Origin: Ilyonectria destructans
Lineage: Eukaryota > Ascomycota > Sordariomycetes > Hypocreales > Nectriaceae
NCBI GenBank assembly: GCA_020740775.1
Contig: JAHEWK010000010.1
Location: forward strand, 558,001 to 622,000
Direction: 5' to 3'
DNA length: 64,000 nucleotides
Part shown: in pieces, positions 1-12,480 of the stretch
Layout of the letters: the number at the start of each line of letters is the position of its first letter
Numbering within the stretch: the first letter of the stretch is position 1
Made by a program: the position numbers and the translations under genes
Notes under the pieces: generated by a model
Databases searched by the model: none
Seen by the model: the letters and a program-made list of their open reading frames with translations, nothing else
What the model was told of the DNA's origin: nothing

Positions 1-3000
1 TGCGCTGGTGGTGTCGATTGCCAGGAAGCTTTTCAACACCGTCCATCCTGCTCTGGGGCCCCTGCACGCCTGCGCTGTTCTGCGAAAAGTGAGATTTCTC
101 ATTTCCCTGGCCGGACCTGTCGCTCTCGAGTCATACCCTTTGGAAATGCTGCTGAATTCTGTCCGCAAATTCATTGTAGACTCAGAATGCGCAGACGATG
201 CTTTGGGGATCAGTCAGTACCTTCTGGCCGAAGGATCAAAGCATCTGATCAATACACCGCCCTTCCTCGCTGGATACGCATTATCGACTTTGGCCTCTCT
301 TAGAGTCTTTCTCGAGTCAAGCCAAGCGAGTACGACCCAAGAGAGCATGTTCAAGGCCACGATGAGCAAAGCACAAAGGTTCCATGGATGGTTCAGCAAA
401 TATCTGGAGGACTATGACTCCCCAGGGTTCAAGACGGTAGAGCAAGCGAAAGCTTTCAAGTCCATCACTCAATCAGCAGCCCGTATTCGATCTTCCGGAA
501 ATGCTGAGCGTGGAACGTCGGAGAGCAAGCTTTTACTGGATATCCTAGAAGATGGGAGTTCAGATCACCAACTTCTCAATGATTCATCTCGCCAACTCGC
601 CCTTGGCCTCCTTTGTGGAGACTTCAGCATTCCGGTGTCAAGCAGGGAGGATATTATCGAAACCGACCAGGATGCGACAAAGCATGTCACCGCCATTTGG
701 AAGAGTTGCAACACCCAGAACTTGAGCGACGAGTACCTATCATGGGCCGGCCGAGTTGTTGGGCGATCCTTCTCAGCTTCGGGGGAAATCCCAACAGACA
801 TCCTTCGCGAATCTCATCTGGCTCGGTACCAAAAGATGGCCCCCGGACCTAATGGGTCAGAGATGGGGCTCCTGTATCTGCTTCAAGATTTGACGTCGAA
901 TCCAGACTCTTCAACCGCGGGTCTGGCTGAGGCTGCCTTGAGAACTGCCGTCTCCCACGCCGCGGCTCCAGAGGAGGAGCCGCTGGCGGTGGCTTGCCAA
1001 AGGAGTCTCTCCGAATCTCTCTTGCTCGCGTCTCAGTGGGGTGCGTATAGCTCCCCAATATCCGAGAAAGGAACACCGGCGTCATCGATGAACGATCAGG
1101 ACGTGTGGGCAGAAGACATAACGTCAAAAAATTGGCTTCCACTCTTGAGTGCTCACCTAGCCCAGTCCGTCCCCGACTCGACTATCCTCTCCATCTTGTC
1201 ACCCATATTGGCCAAAGTAGAGGACTTTGCGGAGGACGCATTTCCCTTTGTGATACACCTTGTGCTTTTCTTCCAGCTGAACCAGCAACAGACACTGAAA
1301 CGTGCCCTCTCTGGAGCGCTGAAGGACTGGCTCCAATGCACTGTTCCAGCTGCTAGAGACAATTTGAAGCTACTTATCAACACTCTCCTGTATCTTAGGA
1401 CGCAGGAGTACCCTAAGGAAACGTCGATAGCTGATAGATTGAACTGGCTGGACCTGGACTACAGTTTGGTCTCAGCATCAGCATCGCGATGCGGAATGCA
1501 CAAGACAGCGCTGCTATTCGCGGAGCTTGTTTCTTCCGAAACCTCTCGGTCTTCACGACGCTCTTCTGCCATTAGGGAGACTGATATGAGCGAAACCTTA
1601 CTCACAATCTTCGAAAACATCGATGATCCTGATGCCTACTATGGTTTGCCAGAAGAGGCCAGCCTTTCGAAGGTTCTGGCCCGTGTGGAATATGAAAACG
1701 ATGGACCAAAGAGTCTTGCCTTCCGCGGTGCTCAATACGACAGCAACATCCGACTCAGAAACCAAATGTCGGAGTCCGATGGCCAGTCTTTGGTCAATGT
1801 CTTGAGCACACTTGGCCTGTCTGGTCTGTCCAATTCGCTGCTTCAAACACAGCAGAGTCTCGAGACCACACCCGAATCCCTAGAAAGCACATTCAGTACA
1901 GCAAGGAAACTAGAGATCTGGAATCTTCCTGCTCCAGCAAGTGACAACCACGCTGTTACTGTCTACAAAGCATATCAGAGCATTCACCAAGCAACTGATG
2001 TCACGTTCGTCAGATCAGCAGTACATGAAGGTTTCAGTCGTACGATGAGAAGCCTCAAGGCACATGGACTCAATGCTACTGCTCTCAGAAAGCGGCTTGG
2101 TGCCTTGGCTTCTTTGACAGAACTCGACGATGTACTTGGAGTTTCCGACACCGCGGAGATGGCCAGCCTCCTGAGCAAGTTCAAGAACCGGAGTGAATGG
2201 ATGAGGAGTGGATTGTGAGTAGATTCGACAAGTGGAGTTGACAGTCAAGATGCTAACCTATATTAGATACGACAGTGTGAGCCAAATTTTGTCTTGTCGT
2301 GGAACTGCGATGAGCATGCTCAGCCAACGAAGTGCCCTCCAGACCAATATCAAGCTGTCGACTGCCGTTGCCAGACAAATGGAGGTAGAGTCGATGATCA
2401 CAGCCTCCGGGATATACCGATACCACCAAGCGACCCAAGAGAGTCTCAATATCTCGACTGGTCTCACGAACCTCATCGTGCCTTGCACAGATTTGGACCT
2501 GCATGTTGATGCCGCCATTCAAATTGAAGCAGCCAACTCTCTTTGGGACTTTGGAGAGATGAGCACGTCGATTCGAATGCTCCAAGGAATTGACAGAGAT
2601 TCTTCACTCAGAAAGCAAACCATCCCTGTTAGTCGATCTGACCTACTTTCCAAGATCGGATTCCAGGTCTCCGTTGCTCGGCTTGAGAAACCTCAGGATA
2701 TCCAGAAGAAGTACCTGGAGCCGGCGCTTAAAGAACTCAAGGGAAAGGGTGAGGGTCGCGAGGCCGGGTTGGTTTTCCATCAATTTGCCACATTCTGTGA
2801 CCAGCAGCTTCAAGACCCGGATGGATTGGAGGACCTGACCAGACTTCAAAATTTGAAAAAGGCCAAGGGTGATGAGGTTTCAGAGCTGAAGTCTTTGGTA
2901 TCTAGTACAAAGGATACGCAACTCAAGGCTCGTTACTCCCATGTGCTAAACAAGGAGAGGCAGTGGCTGGAGCTGGATGAACAGGAGCTGCGCAGAGTCG

Positions 3001-4781
3001 AACAGACTCGTAGCGAATTCGTGCGCCTCAGTCTTGAGAACTACCTGCTGTCCCTGATAGCCTCTGATGAGCACAACAACGATGCTCTGCGCTTTACAGC
3101 ACTGTGGCTCGAGCGGTCAGATGAGGAGACCACAAATAAGGCAGTGATGCGTCACCTTTTGCAAGTACCGACCAGAAAATTTGCCAGCCTCACGAACCAA
3201 CTTACGTCACGACTCCAAGATCAGGATAGTACCTTTCAACAGCTGTTGATGGAACTGGTTTACAACATTTGCGTGGACCACCCCTACCATGGCATGTACC
3301 AAATCTGGTCCGGAACAAAGGCCAAGGCTCAACAGAAGGATGAGGTGGCAGTCCGGCGTGTGAAGGCGACCGATCGAGTGGCCCATCGACTTGTTTCTAC
3401 AAAGTCAGTGTCAGATATATGGGTGTCCATCGATAAGACAAGCAAGTACTATCACGGCCTCGCAATGGACAGGAACCCCAACAAGTACAAGTCTGGAGCA
3501 AAGATTGCACTGAAGGAGTCTTCAGCAGGCCACAACCTGGTAAACTGCCTGGCCAAATACAAAATCCCTTCTCCGACGATGCACATCGAGCTCTCGGCTA
3601 CGAAAAACTACTCGAGAGTCCCGATCATAGCAAGACTAGATCCGACAATGACAATCGCTTCTGGAGTGAGTGCACCGAAGATAATCACGGCACTCGGAAG
3701 TGATGGTGTGCGCTACAAGCAGTTGGTCAAGGGTGGTCATGATGACCTACGGCAAGATGCCATCATGGAGCAGGTGTTCTCGGCAGTTTCGTCGCTGTTG
3801 AAGCTTCACAGAACCACTCAACAGCGTAGTCTTGGGATCAGAACCTACAAAGTCCTCCCGCTTACCGCGTCCTCTGGATTGATCGAGTTCGTTCCCAACA
3901 CCATTCCGCTGCACGAATTCCTCATGCCTGCACACGAAAGATACTACCCCAGGGATCTCAAGGGCTCCCAATGCCGGAAGGAAATCTATAACGTACAAAG
4001 CCGGACGGTGGAGACCCGAATGAGCACGTATCGCAAGGTTACGGATAAGTTTCACCCAGTGATGAGATACTTCTTCATGGAGAACTTTGTAGACCCCGAC
4101 GACTGGTTTGTCAAGCGATTGGCATACACGAGAAGCACTGCAGCGATATCGATGCTTGGTCACGTCCTGGGTCTCGGCGATAGACATGGACACAACATTT
4201 TGCTCGATACGAAGACAGGAGAGGTTGTACACATTGATCTTGGTGTGGCTTTCGAGGCTGGCCGAATCTTGCCAGTGCCAGAGCTGGTGCCTTTCCGACT
4301 TACCAGAGATATTGTCGATGGCATGGGAATCACCAAGACCGAGGGAGTGTTCCGTCGTTGTTGTGAATTCACGCTGGATGCCTTGCGAGAGGAGCAATAC
4401 TCGATCATGACCATCCTGGACGTGTTGCGGTATGATCCCTTGTATACATGGTCGATTTCGCCATTGAGACTCGCCAAGCTCCAGAAGGCAAGACACAGCG
4501 ACGACGGTGCCCTGGATGACGGAGAGCAGAGCGAGACGGAGACGAAAAAGGGCAAGAAGACGGCCGGACACGTCAACGAGCCGTCGGAAGCAGATCGCGC
4601 CTTGGAGATTGTGAGAAAGAAGCTGTCCAAGACCCTGAGCGTGACGGCGACGGTCAACGATCTGATCAACCAGGCAACGGACGAGCGAAACCTGGCAGTT
4701 TTGTATTCTGGTAAGTTGAATCAACGTTTGGTGAGTGGCAATGGCTAACGAATGGGTGTAGGATGGGCTGCGTATGCGTAG
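1..4781 (+). CDS. tel1: Tel1/ATM-family PI3K-like protein kinase, 3' part (5' end outside window)
   Basis: DNA-damage and telomere checkpoint serine/threonine kinase of the ATM/Tel1 branch of PIKKs. It is recruited to double-strand breaks by Mre11-Rad50-Nbs1 (family knowledge). The frame is open from base 2, so the gene enters from the left; about 1,558 residues are present, roughly half of a usual Tel1. I infer three exons: ..2214, 2267-4710 and 4762-4781, with introns of 52 and 51 nt that carry TGCTAAC and GGCTAAC branch sites. Exon 2 holds the FAT region and then the kinase domain: a GGHDDLRQD segment near 3735, the catalytic loop GDRHGHN near 4180 and the metal-binding DLG (DFG equivalent) near 4230, followed by the Tel1/ATM-typical LTRDIVDGMGITKTEG stretch. 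The last 20-nt exon completes the FATC tail, ending LYSGWAAYA; without splicing the FATC end is lost. It could only be confused with Mec1/ATR or TOR, and the kinase-domain wording favours Tel1. Confidence 0.93.
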
Positions 4782-5351
4782 AGGTATCTGGATATTGGAT
4801 GCGCGTTTCGGTTGGCGACGGCATATGTGTGCGGATTATAGCAGGATTGATGAAGCCGTATCTGCCCAGTGCTTCTATTGTAAATTATGATTTCCGCGAT
4901 ACCCTTGTCCACGCAGTATTTTCAAAGGCTATGGTGTATTTATAATGTACCTGTCAATATGTGGATGCTGGGTGTCAGTTGGTAAGGAAGCTGACGCCCC
5001 CCGGAGTTAAGAAGAGAGATGCTTGCTCCAGGGCGCTCAGCTCCACCAAATTCCGTTATCTTATCGCGCCTCAACGCCAGCCCGTCCCATCTAAGTGACA
5101 TAACCACCCCAGCTCTTCTCTTGTGCATCCATCGTGCTCCCAATCGCTCCATCGCCGAATCCCTCTTCGCTCTCCGCGCAACCATCCTGTCGTCCGCAGC
5201 CAGCAGGATAGAAACAAACCACCAAGACTGCCCCGTCTGTCTCGCTGCCGTAAACCCGCCAGCCCGCGTCGATTGCTCGTGAAACCGAGGCCTGCGTGAC
5301 AGCTCGAATAAGGTTGTTCCAGGCCTCCGTCGCTCCGTCGCTCCCTTGCCC
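4782..5351. other. Intergenic region tel1-cul4
   Basis: 570 bp between the tel1 stop and the cul4 start. The downstream half is C/T-rich and probably contains the cul4 promoter and leader. No other gene or clear TATA element was seen. Confidence 0.6.
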
Positions 5352-7971
5352 ATGCAATCCGCGCCAGCCGACTCGATCTCCCCCTCCCGGCGACGTCCGC
5401 GCCTCGACTCCTCCTCCTCTTCTTCCTCGCCGGCCGCCATCTCGAAGCGTCCCCGCTTCTCCGATATGCCCGTCATGGCCAGCGCCAAAGCGCGGGGCAG
5501 GTTCCACGAGACCATCGACCTTACCAAGACGACGGCCTTCCAGCCATATGCCGGCGCGAAGAAGCTTGTCATCAAGAACCTGCGTCCCCCGACCAGTCGT
5601 GATGCCCAGGTAGCCGAGTACTATGCGCGCACCGACAAGGAGCTCGATGGGGCGCTGGAGTCTGTTTTCGCGGGGAGGAAACCGGACGTCCCGCTCGAGC
5701 GGCTGTACCGGGGCGTCGAGGATGTGTGTCGGAAGGGCGACCCGGCCAAGGTGTACAAGCTGCTTAAGGACCGGGTCGAGGTACACTTGCAACGGGTTGT
5801 CCATCCCAGGATCCAGCGGGATGGGGGCATATCGAACCTCGATACGTTGAGGAGCGTACTGGCGGAATGGAAGACGTGGAATACCCAGACGGTATGTTCA
5901 GCCGGTGTTGGTTTGTGTGCTGTGCACTGGCTAACGGCGATTCTAGGTGTTGATTCGATCGACATTTAGCTTCCTGGACCGCACATATCTCCTCCGCGAG
6001 AGTCTGCCTTCAATCAACGACATGACCATCACCCAGTTCAGGAGAACCGTCTTTCCATCTCAAGCACTCGTCTACAACAACTCTGCTGGGAGCAAAGCCA
6101 TCGCTGGCATATGCGCGCTGATCGAATACGACCGAAGAGGCGACGACCAGATGGACGCGGCCCTGCTCAAAGATTCGATTCGGATGCTGTTCGTCCTCGG
6201 CGTATACACCAAGAACTTTGAGCGTGTATTCCTGCAACAGTCGGAAGAGTACTTTAGGGAATTCGGAGAAGCCTGGAGCACCTCAAGTCTGAAGGACTAC
6301 ATCTTGGTCTGCAAGAAGCTCCTCGGCAAGGAAGACTACCGATGCATTGCGTTCAACTTCGACAGCACCACGGAGAAGCAATTGATGGACTCTGCGCATT
6401 CAACTCTGATTGACCACTATTCGGACAAGCTGCTGAATGGCGGCAGTTTATCAAAACTTCTGTCCGACAAAGAAGTCGAGTCCATGAAGGCGCTGTATGA
6501 CTTGCTGAAGCTATCAAACATTCAAAAGAAGATGAAAGCGCCTTGGGGTGACTACATCAGAGCGACTGGAGCTGCCATCATCAGCGATAAGGCGCGGGGT
6601 GATGAGATGGTCCTTCGGCTATTAGAGCTGCGGCGGTCCTTAGATCTCATGATCCGAGATGCCTTTGGCAAAGACGAAGACTTCCTTTGGGGCATGAGGG
6701 AAGCTTTTGGTAAATTCATGAACGACCGAAAATTTGCCTCATGTTGGAACACGGGGACTTCCAAGATTGGAGAGATGACGGCCAAGTATATTGACATGCT
6801 ACTCCGAGGTGGTCTTAAAACCTTACCTAAAGAGCTCCTATCAGACGTCAAGGATCGAGCGACGGCTGAGAAGCAGGGCCAGTCCAGCACAGGCGACGAA
6901 GATGCAGAGTTAGATCGACAACTGGACCAGGCCCTCGAGCTGTTCAGATTTATCGAGGGCAAAGATGCCTTTGAGGCCTTCTACAAGAAGGATCTAGCTC
7001 GAAGACTGTTGATGGGACGAAGCGCAAGCCAGGATGCAGAGCGAAACATGCTGACGAAGCTTCGAGGCGAGTGCGGTTCTAATTTCACACATAATCTGGA
7101 GCAGATGTTCAAGGACCAGGAGCTTGCCAAGGACGAGATGGAGTCGTACAAACAGTGGTGCCAGGGCAGCGCGGACCGGAGGACGCCCCTGGACCTGCAA
7201 GTCATGATTCTCTCAGCAGCTGCATGGCCAACATACCCCGATGTCAGGCTCAACTTACCCGATGAAGTGGCCACTCAGATCGAGCGGTTCGATAAATTCT
7301 ACAAGAACAAGCACACCGGGCGAGTTCTGACCTGGAAGCATTCCCTGGCTCACTGCGCCATCAAAGCCACCTTCCAGAGAGGCGTGAAGGAGCTTCTCGT
7401 GTCAGCCTACCAAGCGGTTGTGCTTATTATGTTCAACAACGTGCCAGCCGACGGGTTCCTCGCGTATGAACAGATTGCTACCGGCACTGGCCTTCAAGGT
7501 GGCGACCTCGATCGCACTCTGCAGTCCTTGGCGTGCGGCAAGGCTAGAGTATTGTCAAAGCATCCGAAGGGCCGTGAAGTCAAGCCCACCGACACATTTA
7601 CGTTCAACAAGGCCTTTACAGACCCCAAGTACCGTGTTAAGATCAATCAGATCCAGCTCAAGGAGACCAAGGAAGAGAACAAGGCGACGAACGAGAGGAT
7701 CGCGCAAGACAGGCGATTCGAGACGCAGGCAGCCATTGTCAGGATTATGAAGAGCCGGAAGTCCATGGGCCACGCGGAGCTGGTTGCCGAGGTGATTAAT
7801 CTAACCAAGAAGCGAGGGAGTGTCGAGCCAGCGGCGATCAAGAAGGAGATTGAGAGGTGAGTCTTGACGAACAACGCAACTGCATCTATGAATACTGACA
7901 GTAAAAAACACAGTCTGATCGAGAAGGATTACATAGAGAGAGAAGGAAATGCGTATGTATACCTAGCTTAA
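5352..7971 (+). CDS. cul4: Cullin-4, scaffold of CRL4 ubiquitin ligases
   Basis: Scaffold of the Cul4-Ddb1-Rbx1 E3 ligase, which acts in DNA repair and, in Neurospora, in heterochromatin formation (family knowledge). Three exons: 5352-5891, 5947-7856 and 7914-7971, with introns of 55 and 57 nt, giving 835 aa. The start is the first ATG of the frame (MQSAPADS); M at about residue 41 is an alternative. Residues 1-55 form a Ser/Arg-rich tail, followed by the Cul4-typical KKLVIKNLR. Cullin repeats occupy about 80-420 and the cullin homology domain about 420-760 (EAFYKKDLARRLL). The C-terminal WHB domain contains the neddylation motif IVRIMKSRKSMGHAEL with acceptor Lys near 782. The spliced end, DYIEREGNAYVYLA, is a classic cullin C-terminus and supports the last 58-nt exon. 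The N-terminal wording favours Cul4 over Cul3. Confidence 0.93.
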
Positions 7972-10900
7972 ACTCGGGAGCAAGGCGTCAAGGGTATCAG
8001 TCCTTGGTAAATAGGTGGTCATATGTGGGCGAGTGATGAATGCTGTATAAAGAGAAAGAAGCATCACACAACTTAGCAATCAATGGCTGTCCGTCAATAC
8101 TACAAGACAATCAAACATGCACATATCATCTCATCCCTCACAAAAGAAGACACCAAAAACCAAGGCCAAAGCTGCCGTCAGTGTCTGGGAATCGAACAGA
8201 CACACTACTAGGGTCCAGGCAGACCGGCCCAAGACGGAGCGAAGGGCAAAAAAGAGGGAAAGCGAAGAGTGGGGCCATGGGGGACAAGGTAAGTATATCA
8301 AAAGACATCTGAGTTAAATGAAGCTACTTCGCTGAGAGAATTGCTCTTCATTTTGATATATAACCTGTTGGGTGGTGATGGAGGACAGGGGAGGTGTGGC
8401 TGCCTGGAGGGGCTGAGGTTAGTCTCCGTCTGCCTTGTTTCCTTTTTGGGCGGGTCCCTGTTGGAGTTTGCTTCACTTCCATCAAACATCAAAGAATATG
8501 GGGATACTAACATGGACATATCATATGTGATTTGTATATCTATGATGTGTTTATCTTGTCTGAAAACGCATATCGCCTGGTTGCGCCTCGACAGCCTCGG
8601 TGACTAATGCTTGATCAAACCTCCCTGGTATCTCCCAGCAACTGATCTCTGGGACGAGATCGACTATATAAAATGGAGCCGTATGTGTGTCGATGGACTG
8701 GAACGAGTGTGAGATGGAGCCTGTAGCCGAGTCCAACTAGACTAGGTTAATCTTCGATATGTCCTACATACTCTGTCGCGCTCTTCCAGCCTGCCTTGGA
8801 CATACCCATCGTAGTCTATACTAGCCTTCAATGGGTTAAGCCACTGGGCAGATAAAGTCTTATGATCGGGCGCAAAAGGCAACCGAGGTCAATGGATTTG
8901 TTAAAATGACTAACTTCTACTTCAGCTGTAATATCGGGGAAAGGATGAGCTGGAGATAATACTCAAATGGTCACTTTGATGTGGCGTGTAAAGGCTCAGG
9001 GTAGTAACTCCACCAGGCACAAGAGTCTATTGTCAGCAGAAATGCCATCAACCAGGCACGTGAACGTAGGGACACTTGAAGACTGTGATTTTCGCCACTG
9101 CACATGGTAACTCAGTCTGGAAAATGTGATGTAGATAATGGAGAATGACATAATCAACACCCTGCATCTCGCCGATTGCACGAGAACGGCATATTGCAGT
9201 CTTTCCCTGGCTGCAGGATGCTGGCACCAGGGTCACAGATCTGGGCCCCTTGTAAATGCACAAAGGGTCCTGACACATCGCGTTATACGTGGTAGGCTAA
9301 TAAATCTTGATCGATAACATATAAGATAACAGAAAAGGTTTGTGAGTTCCATGGTCAAGAGTGCAAATGCACAATTCGTCCTCTTACACCCGAACGAGGC
9401 GAACGGGGGACCTCTGTTGCGACCATCAAGTAAGTTCCATCCCCAAGACGCTGAGAGCATGATGCGCCCAAAGTATCATTGGTCATCTCTTTTGGGGTAT
9501 TTTTTAGCATAATGATAACACCTAAGTATGAGTTGACGTCCGCCGTGACGACATGGCGGCTTGACCGGACAACCCACACTAGAGGCATGGCGATTTTAGC
9601 TTAGGACCAAGGAGACCCCGAATCCCGATGGAACATAAATCCCGGGCCATTCAATGGATCATCTAACTGGATTTGTCAGGAATGAAAAGGACACGGTGTG
9701 TCTTTCAACACTTTGCCTTGGCATTATTGAGTATGTGGATAAGCGGCAAGACTACGTAACTTGGCACTGCCGAGATTTATCATAGTTGCACTTTCAAGCC
9801 GATACTGTGACTCTTCGAGGGAAGCAAACAGGGATTAAAACACAAATACAATGACAAGATAGGTTGGAATGTTCCGCATAAGGCGGCCACGAGGCAACCG
9901 TGGTTACTAGGGTAGGTTGAAACGATAAGTGTCGATCCGGGGGAACCTCGTCCGCGTGCAACCCCAAACTACAAGCACAGTCCACCCGACTGGCACTGTT
10001 AATGCGACTTCAGCCGGGCCTTTGCTGAATCATTGTCGCGGATCGGGACGTGCGAGGTGAGACGGGGGACGAGACAGGCGGAATAAACATGACACAGACA
10101 CAGAGCATCGGATTCGCGTTGTCAATGTGGGAGGACAGAGGTCAGCAGAGAGGCAGCGCCCGCAGGCGAGACACCAAGGCTTGCGATGGCGGCAGACACG
10201 AGACGGCTAGGCTGCACATTGTACGAAGTACGAGCTGCCCAGATGCATTGGAACAAAAATTATGAAAAATAAAAAAAAGCAAATCCATCGAGACGGCAAT
10301 CCGATTGCACCGGATGTCTCCCGGAGCCCCAAAACGAGGCGAAAGCGTGCACAACCCATCACATCGCACCAGAGTAAGGCTTTCGCATGCGCTCGCTGGA
10401 CGCAACCACACCAACGCCTGCATTAAAGGTTGAAAGCATAAAACACAAATCCAGCCTGGCCGGGCGAATGCTGACCACGGAGCAAGGAAACAGAGAGCGC
10501 CCCCTTCAACCGGCCGACGAAGGATCCCTGCCGCGCGTGTTGTTCTGGCATTTGGCCCTGTAGGAGTGCGTAGGCCGCTGCACTAGCCGGGCGCAAGGGG
10601 GCGCAACGACTGGGTCACAGGGCTGCGTTGCCGGGGACGCTTCCATGGGAATCAATCGGATCAAAGTCCCAGTTGATCACCGATGACTTGCTTGCGGGAG
10701 GCAGTGCAGTGGTGCAGTGCAGCACATGGCTGAAAGTCCATGCGGCCGATCGACTCTTGGTCCGGCGGTCCAGCGGTCCAGTGGCCCAGCGATGTTGCGC
10801 AGCGGAGACCCGTTCTTGGACATCCAGCTCCAGCGCGTCCGGCCTGGGCGAAGCAGGTTTTGCGGTTGCATCGTCGATGGGCTGCATATGCACTTATAGC

Positions 10901-12480
10901 GCGAACGGATAGGTTCACCAGTCGCGGGCGGAAGAACCGGGCGAGGGCGTCGAGGCTCCAGGTGGGCCATCGTGTAAGTCAGAGAGACTCGGAGGGCAAC
11001 GCGTTCACCAGGCTTCGACAATCGAGTACTGGGCGTATGTTCATGCTGTGTAAACGTGTTGGGCTCTCTGAGTCAATTCTGCCCTGACCACTGCAAGAAT
11101 GATCGACAGCAACACAGAGATTGTGTGGCAAATGCTGTGTTCTTTCAAGCCAAAAGCAACCGCGCAGCAGCATCGGAGCATTTGAAAGCCAGAACAGGAC
11201 GCCACATCAATGCAGTCAGTCAACCAAGAGGTTCTGAGTCGCTATGCACCGCGTATTACAAAGCCGGTTACGCAGCATCCATCCAAAACAGACAGACACC
11301 CAACTACGCACCACGTCTTCGCGCCATTCGCCTGTCCACGTAATTGTTTTCAGCCCCGGGAGTTGGCTGTTGGCTGTCTCCGCGCCAGGGGGCTTCGTTC
11401 GGTAGTCATCCCGCGCCGGGCGGAGGCATCCACCGATGACCAAGTTCTACAAACCGTGTCAGTCGACGACGTGCATATCAACCGCTTCCCGCAACAAGTG
11501 CTCGGTGACTCGCCAAAGCCGGTTGATTGGATCCCTTTGCATCCGGGCCCGGGCCGTTGTATCAGGAGACGTTCCCCGTCGTGGGGTCAGCGACTCAGCG
11601 TCGTCGTAATTAGCCGGCGTCGTCGACCGGGCGCTGGGGGCGGCCAGAGATAGCAGCAGCCAAAGAGGGTGTAGATGTGAGCTGGCAGTCTACAGCCAAA
11701 AGGGTGGCCACGCTCACAGTGCCGTCCAAGTCTCGCCATTGCATTGGCTGGGCGCGTTGGACCTGTTGGTCGCCTCGCCGACGGAGCTCAGCCATTGCGA
11801 ACCACTCCGCCCGGAGACGGTGGCCATCATTTGCCCATGGGATTCGCCGTGCCGTGCCGTAGCTTGCTCGGATACGCCCGGGGCGTTGGCTTGTCTACAT
11901 GCCGGTACGGTACTGTGGTCTGTTGCGGCGGGGGAGCTCGATGACAAACTCGAGGTTGAAAGAAGTCGTCCCAATTGATACCTAACGACGCCGTGTAAGT
12001 CAAGTCAGTGCTGGTGTCGAATGCTCGGCTGCGAGCTCGATGGAGCGGTATATCTTTGGAAACCCCATCCGAAATATCACAAAAAAACACAATCCATTCT
12101 TCAAACCTTTAGTCCAACTCAATTCCTTGTACATCCCGCCCCCGCGCATCCGCACTTTTACGGTAGCCTGTGAGCGTTCTAATCCACGGTCAACACACCC
12201 TCACCGAACGTGGAGAGTACCCCTCACCCAGGTTGCCTCGTTTTGACCCTCCATCTTCTCATTCACCATTTGGGGCACACACCTCCCCGGACAGCCTCAC
12301 TTTTTTGCTTGGTGCAGCGCCGTCGAGTCGCGGTCGGTTGCTAATCGATATCGTATATCGGTCGTCGAACTGGATTGCCTGCTCGCCCGGACAACTATAT
12401 CTCGCCCTGTTTCCCCAGCCTATTTTGCCTCAGGAACTGGTCAGTATACCATCCAACACACAACACAATTTCCATACATC
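7972..12480. other. 4.5 kb region without recognisable gene
   Basis: All open frames here are short, overlap on both strands and do not resemble known proteins. I found no convincing tRNA or rRNA. Visible structure: a 7-bp hairpin GTGTCTG/CAGACAC at 8181-8203, an imperfect palindrome GTACGAAGTAC at 10221-10231, and local short repeats of GCAGTG and GGTCC at 10700-10790. The last 400 bp (about 12050-12480) is C/T-rich with short A-runs and looks like the promoter and leader of the gene starting at 12481. The remainder may hold noncoding transcripts or rapidly evolving genes that I cannot recognise. Confidence 0.5.

Noticed and set aside
3747..4724. 325-codon minus-strand open frame over the tel1 kinase domain
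   Set aside because: Reverse shadow of the conserved kinase region; no recognisable protein features.
8181..8203. tRNA-like T-arm (GTTCGATTCC on the minus strand) with a GTGTCTG/CAGACAC stem
   Set aside because: The stem-loop geometry is wrong for a T-arm (9-nt loop), and no acceptor stem, D-arm or anticodon arm can be placed around it.
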